From: Vavraia culicis subsp. floridensis
Lineage: Eukaryota > Microsporidia > Pleistophoridae
Direction of reading: 5' to 3'
DNA: 64,000 bases
Assembly: GCF_000192795.1 (NCBI RefSeq)
Contig: NW_007360625.1
Coordinates: forward strand, 1 to 64,000
The position numbers and the translations under genes are program-made. Of the stretch, positions 20,386-30,284 are shown piece after piece. The number at the start of each line of letters is the position of its first letter. Positions within the stretch are counted from its first letter, which is position 1. The notes beneath the pieces are model-generated. The model saw only the letters and a list, made by a program, of their open reading frames with translations. It had not been told where the DNA came from and ran no database searches.

Positions 20386-20831
20386 ATATTTTTAACATGA
20401 TGCAGGCAGTGCAGTCTTTAAATTATACCGGTGTATATTCCTGGCAGCACGTTAATTTACATGCGAGTGGTGCTTTAATGAAATTATTACCTTCTTACGC
20501 TAATACTAAATAAAGTATTTTCATCGGACAGAACGTTTTACTCCACGCAAATACGAAGGTGCTACAATTTTGACGGAGCACCGCGTGTAAAGTGAAATCT
20601 AAAACAATCATTTCGATGCTGCTACCATTTGGTCGTATAAAATACACCAAGTGAGCATATTATGCAACACGCTAACTCTACTGTTCAAACTGTCCATTTA
20701 CCTCCTGCACACCATCAACATCCAAATAAACACGGTACTATACGCCAACACATTCATTTATTCGCTGCCTTTGCGCTTGTCCGTATGTACGAAATATTTG
20801 GACCGAGCCCAAAATTATAATTTTTGTCATT
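20386..20831. other. Intergenic, POP5 promoter region
   Basis: No gene is seen; AT-rich DNA (AAAATTATAATTTTTG) lies directly before the CCCC start signal of POP5. Confidence 0.5.
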
Positions 20832-20835
20832 CCCC

Positions 20836-21204
20836 ATGGCCACAAAAAAAGTACGCTACGTAATTTTCAAAATCGAGAGTGGCAATAACACGCTGCTGAA
20901 GATGAGTGATGCATCGCTGCTGAATATTTTTAGGGACCAGATGTACGAAATGTACGGTTCCTTTGGTATGATGCACTTTCACAACGTATGCCTGACATTA
21001 TTTCTGCTGCACAACCAAATAATCGTTCTCAAGGTTCCGCGAGCAATAAAGAATGAGATTTGTAGCGCTATGCAGCAGTGTAAGAGTATCGCTGGTAGGA
21101 ATGTGACGTTTAATGCCATCATGGCCAAGAGTTCGATTAAACGGGTCAGAGCGTATTTAAAAGAAAAATTTGAGAAAGAGGAAAGGCTGAGGGGGCAAAG
21201 ATAG
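20836..21204 (+). CDS. POP5: RNase P/MRP protein subunit POP5
   Basis: A 122-residue protein of the POP5/Rpp14 family. It has an N-terminal beta strand (KVRYVIFKIESG), the helix with the family signature LLNIFRDQMYEMYGSFGMM, a strand pair (NQIIVLKVPRAI) and the C-terminal helices (SSIKRVRAYLKEKF). POP5 binds the catalytic RNA of RNase P and MRP, in tRNA 5' processing and rRNA processing. The length is a little under human POP5 (163). The start at 20836 is directly preceded by CCCC. The gene converges on the zinc-finger gene downstream. A candidate RNase P/MRP RNA lies about 8 kb upstream (12590). Confidence 0.85.
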   Translation: MATKKVRYVIFKIESGNNTLLKMSDASLLNIFRDQMYEMYGSFGMMHFHNVCLTLFLLHNQIIVLKVPRAIKNEICSAMQQCKSIAGRNVTFNAIMAKSSIKRVRAYLKEKFEKEERLRGQR

Positions 21205-21357
21205 CACAGCATGTAGAACTATGGTTCATTACTATCATACTGAGAGTGCTGGCAATGTCTACGGAATTGCACGTCTAGAAAGGACAATTATGTGTGGCTG
21301 ATCCGATAACAAAGCGATCGTTGCACAAATAACGCTTTCATAGACTAAACATCATTT

Positions 21358-21846
21358 TTATTGCAGATATTCATCCCAACCTTTGTTTGTGTGGTGAATT
21401 ACGCCATTTATTTCATTTTTGGCACGTATTAATATTTTGTCAGCAATTAATTTTCTTATGAACTGATTGCTCATTACAAGCGCGTTATTTTTCATTCTTT
21501 CTTCCGTGATCATTACCTTAAATCTATCTATGATGCCGTTAAGTTCGTTTATATGGTAGATTAGCTCTTTGTTGTATGAATCTGCTTTTTCGTGTCTTTT
21601 AATATGCTTATTAAGTGCATCGGAGCGCGTGTAGGTCTTGTCGCATTCGTTACACTTGAACGGTCTGTCACCGGTATGTTTTCTCAGATGGGCCTGCAGC
21701 GTGTACTTGGTGCTGTGCGGATCACGCTTCTTGCAGCCTTCCCAGAGACATGTCAGAGACTCATTGGTGTGGTTGTTCGTGTGTTTGACCAGATCATCGT
21801 GATTATCCGTCGTGTATTCGCACTCCCTCCATTTGCATTCGAGCAT
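21358..21846 (-). CDS. C2H2 zinc-finger protein, Iec1-like
   Basis: A 162-residue protein with three consecutive C2H2 fingers: CKWRECEYTTDNHDDLVKHTNNH, with GLI/ZIC-like two-residue-extended spacing; CLWEGCKKRDPH...HLRKH; and, after the canonical linker TGDRPFK, CNECDKTYTRSDALNKHIKRH. A helical C-terminal tail follows (NELNGIIDRFKVMITEERMKNNAL). The third finger with TRSDALNKH and the tail recall fungal Iec1, a subunit of the INO80 chromatin remodeller, but other fungal DNA-binding C2H2 proteins share this finger. A C-run (21856-21858) precedes the ATG. Confidence 0.85.
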   Translation of the reverse strand: MLECKWRECEYTTDNHDDLVKHTNNHTNESLTCLWEGCKKRDPHSTKYTLQAHLRKHTGDRPFKCNECDKTYTRSDALNKHIKRHEKADSYNKELIYHINELNGIIDRFKVMITEERMKNNALVMSNQFIRKLIADKILIRAKNEINGVIHHTNKGWDEYLQ

Positions 21847-22370
21847 CCGCGTGATGGGTGCGAAAAAGTTTTGAGATTTGGGTGATTTTTCGTGGAACGG
21901 GTACCCGAATAAAAGTTAGGTCCGAGGAGTGTAAATGAATGTAAGGATAGTATAAATGTAAGTAGACACACCTTTGAAGAGCATACAGGGCCACTAAAAC
22001 ACAATATTAGGCAAATTGTAGTTGCATATCAGGAGTGGTAGTGGTATAGCTGATCATTTATTCAGGTCAATACAAATTGGTCTACTTGTTCTGGAAATGG
22101 ATATAAAATGAGTATTGATAAAGCAGTAGTTTCATTTTTATGGTTATGGCTACTATTTTCTGAGTTGAACATCTTTATATGATTAATCATCTCCTAACCT
22201 AGGATCGGAAACACCCGTAAGAATGTACCGATGCAACTGCTTCAGCACCGTTTTATCTCCTATCCATATGTTAGTGCGATATCTTGCAAAATCTGCTTTC
22301 AGCAACAAGAAATTGAAGGTGTTATAACACCACCAACAGGATGTGTGATATGATGGAAACAGTTCAAATC
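21847..22370. other. Intergenic, nothing assigned
   Basis: Upstream DNA of the zinc-finger gene; no frames or structures of note. Confidence 0.5.
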
Positions 22371-22456
22371 ATTGTTATATCCATTTGTAGAAACATGTCC
22401 GTTCGTTAACTCGTATTTCTATTCTTTCTGTGCGATTATTGTTATATCCATTTGTA
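22371..22456. repeat. 19-bp direct repeat upstream of the membrane-protein gene
   Basis: ATTGTTATATCCATTTGTA occurs at 22371-22389 and again at 22438-22456, 67 bases apart. The second copy ends three bases before the C-run and 20 bases before the ATG at 22476. Confidence 0.85.
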
Positions 22457-22475
22457 TTCCCCAACAATATCAAAA

Positions 22476-22847
22476 ATGACATCCCGCACATCGCTTGATA
22501 ATTCCGTACCACACTCATTTTTCGATACGATAATGGCCAGAGCGGTACTGATAACTAACCTCTTGAAAAGAACAGAATCTCTTTTTTCAAGGAAATCTGC
22601 CGTAATTCTGTTTATATTAGTGCTAATTTTTACCACGCAATTGTTTATGAAGTGGAATATTCTATTCGAATTCGGAATGTTAATTATTGTAGCTCTTCTT
22701 GATGACATTGTGTTGAAAATATCCCTGTGCATAGCTATAATCGGTTTTTACAGTTCAATTAATTATTTGCAAATCATAAAATATTATCGTAATGATGGTT
22801 TGGAGGAGGCTTTGAAGACTTTTGGTAACTACGGAACGACTAGCTGA
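22476..22847 (+). CDS. Small integral membrane protein, unrecognised
   Basis: A 123-residue protein with two close hydrophobic stretches (residues about 40-58 and 63-93) that could form two hairpins, and hydrophilic ends. CCCC at 22459-22462 before the ATG and AATAAA directly after the stop support this strand over the overlapping 96-codon frame on the minus strand. The layout (short N-terminus, hydrophobic hairpins, short tail) resembles PRA1/reticulon-type ER-shaping proteins, but there is no clear signature. Confidence 0.55.
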   Translation: MTSRTSLDNSVPHSFFDTIMARAVLITNLLKRTESLFSRKSAVILFILVLIFTTQLFMKWNILFEFGMLIIVALLDDIVLKISLCIAIIGFYSSINYLQIIKYYRNDGLEEALKTFGNYGTTS

Positions 22848-23810
22848 AAATAAAAGTTAATCCAATTATCTTTGAACCGCACGTTCGAGGAGCGTAAAGT
22901 GTTAATTTAGGCATTATAAACTGTCATTTAAGTATTTTGTGTGTGTTTAATTCGTTTAATATTTTTTAGATAGCAATCGGTCTGTCTTGGTTAATAGAAA
23001 ATTTATTTATAGCACGGAGTCTACCACCAAGTGCTAATATTACTCGATCCACTGGGCATCGTGTGTTAGAGAATGAGTTTTGCAGCTGCTTACGTGGTAG
23101 GCAGTATATTGGTCATACCGATTGCATCTCAAGCGAGAAACGTAGTAGAATGTTCATTGCAAATAAACTTGCGAAATAGGTCCTATAAGCCAACAAACGT
23201 TGGTAGTGGTAGCAATTCATGAAACTAATGTTAACGGACACGGAAGTGCTGTTGTGCACAATGCTACTTGTCGTTATTCGAAAATAGGACGAAAGCCATT
23301 ATTTTTTGCTTGAATCACTAGTTACAGCTATTCAGATGTGATGTATTAGCAAAGAATTACGGAACAAAACTTTGAAGCCAATATATTTGCCTAGTAGCGC
23401 AACTATTTGTTCAAATCAAACCAAAATTGCATATTCTTTCTGTTTTTCCTCGCAACGAGCATTGATTTTCGACAACAAAGTACTTCTTTCAATATTGCCG
23501 AAGTGAAAGAAGATAAAATGTTCAAACGCTGCAAAATGCGGTGCTCTTCCTGGATTGTATCGAAATAAGAATGACAACTAGCAAAATACGTGGTAAAGAA
23601 TAAGATATTCGCTCATTTGTGCAACCAAACATTTTGTTTTGATGATAACAACATTGACCTGGTTATCGCGCACGATCAAAGTCAAGATCAATTCGAATAC
23701 TCGAAGATTACAAAAATACAAGAGCAAATATTTTCAGCTCAAAGCGGGCCGGTACCTGGACGAGGTGTTATTAACAATTGGTGGTTCAACAACAAAATTT
23801 TTATTGCTAA
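22848..23810. other. Intergenic, nothing assigned
   Basis: About 960 bases. The open frame upstream of eS28 in the same phase is non-homologous and starts at TTG. Confidence 0.5.
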
Positions 23811-23823
23811 AAATTTTTACCCC
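23811..23823 (+). promoter_or_regulatory. AAATTT plus CCCC start-proximal element of eS28
   Basis: AAATTT at 23811-23816 is followed by CCCC at 23820-23823, eight bases before the start codon. AAATTT-like and CCC-like elements have been described upstream of microsporidian, especially ribosomal-protein, genes. Confidence 0.55.
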
Positions 23824-23830
23824 AGGAATC

Positions 23831-24028
23831 ATGACTGAGAAGGTTTACATAGGGAAGGTGATCAAGCGTATTGAACGAAGCGGACCAGGTGGACCGATCA
23901 CGCTTTGTCAATTGGAGTTGCTGGAGGAGAAACGGACCTTGCAACGGGCTGTAATGGGGCCGGTACGAGAAGGAGATTTGATTATGCTTTTGGATTGCGA
24001 GAGAGAACATAGAAGAGGAAAGTTTTAA
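23831..24028 (+). CDS. RPS28: Small ribosomal subunit protein eS28
   Basis: A 65-residue eS28: an OB-fold strand region (KVYIGKVIKRIERSGPGGPITLCQLELLEE), then the signature GPVREGDLIMLLDCEREHRRGKF, which matches the conserved GPVREGD-L-LLESEREARRLR ending. It sits near the mRNA exit channel of the 40S. The length equals that of the family. The next gene starts only 34 bases after the stop. Confidence 0.96.
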   Translation: MTEKVYIGKVIKRIERSGPGGPITLCQLELLEEKRTLQRAVMGPVREGDLIMLLDCEREHRRGKF

Positions 24029-24062
24029 AATAAAAATTTTTATTGGCGCCCTTTGCATTTTC

Positions 24063-24575
24063 ATGAGCAGGAATTCACGTGGCGATGGAATAGATGGACT
24101 GTCAGATTTTGTACGTGTCTTCCATAAAAACATCAACAAAAATAAGAAGCTTGAACCCAAGTATTTTAAAAAGCTGTGTAGAATTGTGAGAGAGAACATG
24201 GTATGTCAATTTCTGGAGTTGCTGACCACGTTTACGAACAATGAGTGTATCGTTATAGGCAGGGCCATTATGAAGAATAGAATGGATGATGTTGATGAGC
24301 TGGTCGATTTTCTTGTGTCCAAGAAGTGCAAGTATCACATCATTATCCTAACCTGTACGCTGTGTAAGGGCAGGAAACTAAAAAATGTAGACTCTGTTAA
24401 GAATTATATCAAGTCGTTCTTCGGAGATGAGACCGGCATCAATTTTTATAGACTCATAATGATGATGGGCAGGAAGTACAGAAACGCTCTTGATGATGAT
24501 ATCATGGCGTTTTGTAGGAATAATGATCATCCTATTCTTAAAGAGGTGATAAAAGAACATGAAGATCGATTTTAA
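24063..24575 (+). CDS. Helical protein, unrecognised
   Basis: A 170-residue, mainly helical protein with several cysteines (CKYHIIILTCTLCKGRKL). CCC at 24049-24051 precedes the ATG. It follows eS28 by 34 bases on the same strand and may share its upstream region. The sequence suggests HEAT-like or other helical repeats (LVDFLVSKKCKYHIIIL; NALDDDIMAFCRNND), but I recognise no family. Confidence 0.68.
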   Translation: MSRNSRGDGIDGLSDFVRVFHKNINKNKKLEPKYFKKLCRIVRENMVCQFLELLTTFTNNECIVIGRAIMKNRMDDVDELVDFLVSKKCKYHIIILTCTLCKGRKLKNVDSVKNYIKSFFGDETGINFYRLIMMMGRKYRNALDDDIMAFCRNNDHPILKEVIKEHEDRF

Positions 24576-25060
24576 ACAGTTCTTATGATAGGTAAAATAA
24601 TACTAAGGTACTTTTAATGGATTGTTTTCTGAATGGTGGCTGATACAACCTTTTTCACAGGCTCAATATTTTTTGTTTGATACCGGCGTTGAGCCAAAAG
24701 TGTTGCACACACGCAAAATATTTTACAGGCACGAGAGGCCATGTACCATTTCATTGAAAATGTCTAACTAAATTTCTTGTTGCCATGAGATCGTGCCATA
24801 TTTGTTTGGATGCTGTTGATGTGTGAGAAGATAAATAATGAGCGTATTTCAGTAAAAAAACTACGAGGTTGGTGCAACAGTTTTGACGATCAAGAGTGCC
24901 ACTATTACGAGAAACGTAATGCATCATGAAAAGGTATCGCAAATGGGTCGGTGCAATCATAAAAGCATGTTATCTGCTCATATACAACAAAACATGTATT
25001 TGCTCGTTGTTATACGCATTATGAATTTTCGGTTTTGATCTAAATCGGTGATACTTCCAG
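24576..25060. other. Intergenic, nothing assigned
   Basis: A 58-codon minus-strand frame (24751-24927) has a weak C-run but does not look like a protein. Confidence 0.45.
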
Positions 25061-25075
25061 CGGGCCAATGGCCCG
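25061..25075. repeat. GC-rich perfect palindrome
   Basis: CGGGCCA-A-TGGCCCG is a perfect 7+1+7 inverted repeat in an AT-rich intergenic stretch about 80 bases beyond the UTP11 stop codon. It could be a protein-binding site or a hairpin in a transcript end. Confidence 0.6.
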
Positions 25076-25152
25076 GCAACACATGTACGAACAAAATATT
25101 GTACGCTGAACATGATGTGTCGAACCAGCCAATTGCTATTCGAGGCGTTCTC

Positions 25153-25656
25153 TCATCGCTGACCCCTTTGCTTTTTTGTGTTTTCTATCATTTTTTCTAT
25201 CTGTTGTTTCGTCTTATACAGCTTGGCAAGATAATCTCTGTATGTTGCCAATCTTTCTTTATCAGGTTTTAGTTCTTGTCTGCATTCTACTTTTACACCT
25301 TGTGGACAATCTTCAAAAACAATTTTAGCTGGTTTAAGTACAGGCATAGTCTTTCTTAGCTTCTTTTCCATCCTTATTATTTCAAAATTCAGACTTATAA
25401 CCCGGCGCTTACTCTCGGCCATGTCAAACTTGCTAATTCTTACGAGCTTATCGTTCTCCTGTCTTAATGAGTTCATTTTGAAGAAGTACTCGTTCCCAGT
25501 CTTAAAATGGATTTCTTCTTTAAGCTCTTTGATTTTACTAGTGCGCTCCTTCTTAAGTTTGAGGCGCTTTATTGCGTCGTGCTTGCTCTCCAGATTCTCT
25601 GGCTGCACACGTTTCTCCGCTGAATCGAACTTCCTGGCTGTTTTAAGCGATTTCAT
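25153..25656 (-). CDS. UTP11: UTP11-like U3 snoRNP / small-subunit processome protein
   Basis: A 167-residue, highly basic, helical protein. The N-terminal pattern of UTP11 is recognisable (a basic start, RVQPENLESKHDAIKRLKLKKERT, then KELKEEIHFKTGNEYFFKMNSL, equivalent to the family's NPDEFYYKM block), followed by DMAESKRRVISLNFEIIRMEKKL and KIVFEDCP. UTP11 acts in early 18S rRNA processing in the nucleolus. Human UTP11 is 253 residues, so this form has lost the C-terminal third. A C-run (25660-25662) precedes the ATG. Confidence 0.8.
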   Translation of the reverse strand: MKSLKTARKFDSAEKRVQPENLESKHDAIKRLKLKKERTSKIKELKEEIHFKTGNEYFFKMNSLRQENDKLVRISKFDMAESKRRVISLNFEIIRMEKKLRKTMPVLKPAKIVFEDCPQGVKVECRQELKPDKERLATYRDYLAKLYKTKQQIEKMIENTKKQRGQR

Positions 25657-27633
25657 CGTGGGTTGGAAAAAGCAAAAAATTTTATACGGACCATTTGTTC
25701 AGTAAAAACTGCTGTGGTCATTTAAATGACAAAAAATACACCATAATCACATTGTTTGTGGTATAAAACGCGGTTATACAAGAATAATGAGATGGCAATC
25801 ACTCATACGCCGTTCTGAGATCAGACCGTTTATTACCTGTGGTTAAAAAGGATATTTGATATTAAACACGTTGTAACACGTAGAATATCGCACTACAGAC
25901 GAGTATCTATTTTTTGGATATCACGCACGAGTGCTTGTATTTTTCAGCCATCTGAGAAGAAAATTGAAGAAAAAGATTTATGTTTATTTGACAAAATTAA
26001 AAAGAAACTTAGGTATTTTAAAGCAATATAAGTACGTGTACTAGTCAAACAAGAGACAGCGTCTCTCTGGCAAGAAGTTTTGAATGAGTAACTCGTGTCA
26101 CAGTCTATCTGTTAAAACGAGAGATTTGGCTCGATGTAATCAATTCAATTATTTACTGAATCATGGATGTGAGCGTATTAATATACGTAAAAATTCACCC
26201 AAGTTCATTACAATACTATATTGGCCCGAAATGATTCGGCCACATCAAGTTTAACAAATTGCTGCTCGTTTTGAAGAAAATTGGAGATACAAAGTGCATC
26301 TTTACCTATTGATCACTTCTATAACGTACAGGAATCATTTTTGCAGATCAAACCAATTTTTAAGTCGACCCTATCACTTGAACATGACAAATAAATGTTC
26401 TCTACGCTACTTAGCTAGTGCCAATATTGAGTTTGCGAGTAATGGCATTTATACAATTTTGTTTGAGTGGTTATTGGATCGAGTTTTCACCTCGTTGAAC
26501 CCTTATCTAATGTAACTTTGTTCATGCCGCAGTTGTCTGGTATTTTAAACACTTTTTCATCAAAAGTGCGTTTATTTATCATTTAATATCACGGGTAGTT
26601 CGAACCTGCCGATCAAATGGCAGAGTATTATCGATTTGGTAAATGTTTCGTTGAGCGAGTGTTTAACTGGAGGTAGGAATGAAAGCTATTATTACGCGGT
26701 TCAAAAACAACGTATGTGTGAGAATGTTATGTTGTTATCCGATTGCTTAGTGTCTTCATTGCATATTTCCTTTCCAAGTCTTCGTATGATGAAAGCAAAT
26801 TATTTAATACATTAAATGTTCATTTCGGAGGGAATTAAAGGCAACGGCAGTATCTTAGAAACGACGTGATTGTTCCATTAATGAAAATTATTGTGCGTTC
26901 TTTGTGGTCACTTGTGACACTAGACCTGAGATTAAGTCTTACATACCGATTCGTTGATCAATCCAAACGTATGTTGCAACGTTTTAATTGGCAATGTGAG
27001 TTATGAATAAATAGCGTTATTCTTCGATACTAACCGTTTGTTGGCCCAAACCGTGGTTTTAAACCTGAATAACAATCAAAACAGCCCGCATGTACCCTGA
27101 TTCCGCAAGAAATTTGGTATTATACTGTGTATTTACTTTTCCTGTAGACCAGTTTACTGAGGGGCACCTCGCATTTGATTAGTAACCTGCTTAACGCTAT
27201 TTCATATAAATAAAAAGACAACTCGAAAGCTGATTGATCAGTTCTGGAAAGTAAATTATTTGACCCTTAGAGAAAAATAGAAAATGCTTGTATCATGATA
27301 ATAATGACCCATAAAAGCATCATAATATCCGAGATAAGTTCCTTAGTTCCACAATATCATCATTCAACTCTTTTTAACACGTATGGGCCCGAGATGTGAT
27401 GTATTTGAGTAATCGATGATGTTAAGGAATGCTGCACTAAAGCTCGTTCAAATAAGAAATAACGTAGTGTCAGCGCATATTTGCCGTAATGGCAGCTATC
27501 ATACGAAACTTATGAGGTAGTGATCCTCTTACTTTAAAACATACGTATCATATATTCCAAATTCATTATCATACAGATTTGTTTTACAAGAAAACATAAA
27601 GTTTTGAGGACCGTGCAACTAATTCTTTAAGTA
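25657..27633. other. Two-kilobase gene-free AT-rich stretch
   Basis: No coding frame with start signals is seen. A TTCGAAC motif within a short inverted repeat near 26594-26611 looks like a tRNA T-arm but has no matching acceptor stem. Confidence 0.55.
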
Positions 27634-29397
27634 ATGCTGATTCTGCAACTTATAAGCCGAATTCGTTCATTGTGTTTACCGGGAAGTTCAGAATGTGATG
27701 GAGATACCATGAAAATGTGTGATCTGAACGGCGAATGGGTTGTGATAAATTGCCCTACCAATAGTAACTGTGTGCTTGATAACAATAAGATTACATGTTC
27801 ACCTGCCAAAGGAGAGGAAAGCGTGCCTGCTGACCTATCAGTAATGAAGAAAGTCTCGAGTCAGCAGGAAAGCGTTGATAAAAAGGAAGAAAAAAAGCAA
27901 GAAAGCCAAAACAGCGCAGAGAACAAACCTAGTGATCAGAACAAAGCAGAAAACCAATCAAATATACCTAATAGCAATTCGTCTGCAGCCGAGAATAAAT
28001 CTGATCAGTCGGAAGGAGCTCAAATGCCAAGTGAAAAGCAGCAACAACCGGATGATAGTAAGAATACGGAGAGTAAGGCGGAGACAGACAATCAGGATGA
28101 ACAAAAATCACAGGAGCAGCCAAAGCCATCGGAGCCTCCAAAAGAGTCAGTTAAACCGCCTGAAGATAAACAGGAGAAAACTGTTACTGTATATAAGACA
28201 GTTACTGAGAAGATAATGATAGAGACACGGGATGAGCCATCAACGATACAGGAAATAGTTAAAACCGTTAAAAGACCGGATTTGCCTTGTTGTGATGAAA
28301 ACCTGCAGGATTCATGCCGTATATGTCGTGATACAAAGCCTATAAGAGCAATTGTAATTGATCGTGAGAGCCTGTTAGGAGCGGGTAGCGAAGGCCAGCA
28401 GGGATCAACAGCCGGTAACGGTTCGAGTCAGCCACCCACCGGTGGTTCTGATACAGGCGGTGGAAGCGCGTCACCGACAGCACAAGGCGAAAGTAGCGAT
28501 AACACTGCTCAACCGGGTGGAGGTTCAGGGGCATCACAGCCCGGACAAGCCGGCGGGGCTGACAGTTCTGCACAGCAGAGCAGTGGTCCCCCAAAAGCAC
28601 CACTTGGCCATGGTAAAACACCATTGCCAGCTAGTAGTCTAACATCAACAGGTCCAGGTGCAAAAGCTTCTACTCCACCTAGTCCGGCAAAAAAGTCCCC
28701 ACTCGCCAGTGCAGGCAAAAACAACATAAACTCGAGTCTTAAGGGCAAAGAGGGTCAAAAACTTGCTGGTGACACAGGAAGCACGCCATCGGGCGGTGGC
28801 GGTAATGCCAAAATAACAGAGAGCCAAATTAAACAAATTACGAGTGAGCTTGGATATAAAGCACCAGATGCGAACGTAAAGGCAGTCGCAGATCAGATTG
28901 GCAAATTTAAAACTACCAATGATGCAGCGATGTTCCTGGCACAAATCATGCACGAGTCTGGTGGCTTGTCGCAACTCGTAGAGAAAGGATGCAATGAAGA
29001 TCCTGCTAAGTGTGGTAAAAATTATGACGATGGCAAGGGAAAGCCAGGTAAATATTATTTTGGACGTGGATTCATCCAACTGTCGTGGGCGGCCAATTAC
29101 AAAGCAGCGAGTGAAGGCATTGGCATGGGCACTAAACTACTCGATAATCCTGATATGGTCGGTAAAGATCCAAAGGTAGCCATGCAGACATCGGTGTGGT
29201 ACTGGCAAACAAGAGTTGCCACTGCACCGGGAGTCAAAGAAAATAAATTTGGAGCCACCACAAAGGCAATTAATGGTGCTTTGGAGTGCAAGGGACAAAA
29301 TGTGGAGAAAAGTAAGAAGAGATATGATATTTACAAGAAAATTGTCAAAATCCTAAAGATAAGTAATCCTTCGAGTGAAGCTGGCTGCTATAATTAG
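27634..29397 (+). CDS. Secreted GH19 chitinase with N-terminal chitin-binding-like domain
   Basis: A 587-residue protein. Residues about 20-56 form a cysteine-rich module (SSECDGDTMKMCDLNGEWVV, then CPTNSNCVLDNNKITCSP) like CBM19. A long low-complexity linker rich in Q, S, E, P and G (about 60-390) contains a separate cysteine cluster (CCDENLQDSCRICRD). The C-terminal 190 residues are a family 19 glycosidase: FLAQIMHESGG with the catalytic glutamate, YYFGRGFIQLSWAANY, and the substrate-cleft helix with WYWQTRV. It should hydrolyse chitin, probably of the spore wall or during germination. Only a weak signal peptide is seen. No C-run precedes the ATG, so an upstream start or small intron is possible. 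Confidence 0.9.
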   Translation: MLILQLISRIRSLCLPGSSECDGDTMKMCDLNGEWVVINCPTNSNCVLDNNKITCSPAKGEESVPADLSVMKKVSSQQESVDKKEEKKQESQNSAENKPSDQNKAENQSNIPNSNSSAAENKSDQSEGAQMPSEKQQQPDDSKNTESKAETDNQDEQKSQEQPKPSEPPKESVKPPEDKQEKTVTVYKTVTEKIMIETRDEPSTIQEIVKTVKRPDLPCCDENLQDSCRICRDTKPIRAIVIDRESLLGAGSEGQQGSTAGNGSSQPPTGGSDTGGGSASPTAQGESSDNTAQPGGGSGASQPGQAGGADSSAQQSSGPPKAPLGHGKTPLPASSLTSTGPGAKASTPPSPAKKSPLASAGKNNINSSLKGKEGQKLAGDTGSTPSGGGGNAKITESQIKQITSELGYKAPDANVKAVADQIGKFKTTNDAAMFLAQIMHESGGLSQLVEKGCNEDPAKCGKNYDDGKGKPGKYYFGRGFIQLSWAANYKAASEGIGMGTKLLDNPDMVGKDPKVAMQTSVWYWQTRVATAPGVKENKFGATTKAINGALECKGQNVEKSKKRYDIYKKIVKILKISNPSSEAGCYN

Positions 29398-30284
29398 TAT
29401 GGCAGGTTTAAATAAATTAGACCATAATTAATTAAAAGAGCGAAAATTATTAATAAACAGTTCTCCATCCTTTCAGTTACTCTTTATGTGGTGCATTCGA
29501 CATGCTACATGTTTTTGTAAGTTGATTGTGCGATCTTCTCATTAGATCATAGCTCGAACATGATGTGAGCAGGATATGTTCTAATTCATTTACCATGGCA
29601 TACATGTACCTATAGACATGGTAGTTAATAGAAATAGATGCCATAAACTACGTTTCTTGCCACTTATAATGGAATATTAAGATGGCATCGTTTTGACAAC
29701 TTTCCCATAACACCAAGCAGCATTGTAAACAACCTGAGATATTACCTACCACGTTGCTGCGGCAACTCCAATACGAAATGGATGAGCTAACAGATAATGA
29801 ATAATGGTGGTGTGTGAGTAAATTTACTTATCTAAATGGATTAATCGCAGTTTACCTAATTCACAGGCACACCGAAGTTACTGCGGTGTTTATAAATCAC
29901 GAACAAAATTTTATTTCATAGCTACGTAATGTTGGTAGGTAGGGTGAATGCTCCATACAACACACCGCTAATAATAATTTTGGTAAAAATGCCGGAATAG
30001 AACACCAATTACCAATTGAATGCATGCACACCAGAGTTAACAGTGCAGACACCAAATTAGGTACAGCAGGGTTCTTATACCTTTGCATTTGCCCGAATAA
30101 AACTGCGTTCTGAGTCCTAAGAATTAGCTATATTATCTCAGTTCATGTATTGTGGCCGAAGACTTAGACAGTCTGCATCGTACCGCATATAAATACCATT
30201 TTAAATAAATTTTATTGAAGCGTCCATTGAACAGCATCCGCTGCTCATCGGGTATAAAGCGGCTCTTTATTAACTGGCTAATCT
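29398..30284. other. Intergenic, nothing assigned
   Basis: Convergent spacer between the chitinase and MYST genes; only short frames. Confidence 0.5.

Noticed and set aside
22442..22732. 96-codon minus-strand frame opposite the small membrane protein
   Set aside because: The plus strand has the C-run and AATAAA and a coherent membrane topology; the minus frame has neither.
24751..24927. 58-codon minus-strand frame with a C-run
   Set aside because: Random-looking composition and no stop-proximal AATAAA.
26590..26625. tRNA-like T-arm (GGTAG-TTCGAAC-CTGCC)
   Set aside because: No complementary acceptor strand or anticodon arm upstream; an adjacent short hairpin explains the symmetry. A tRNAscan run would settle it.
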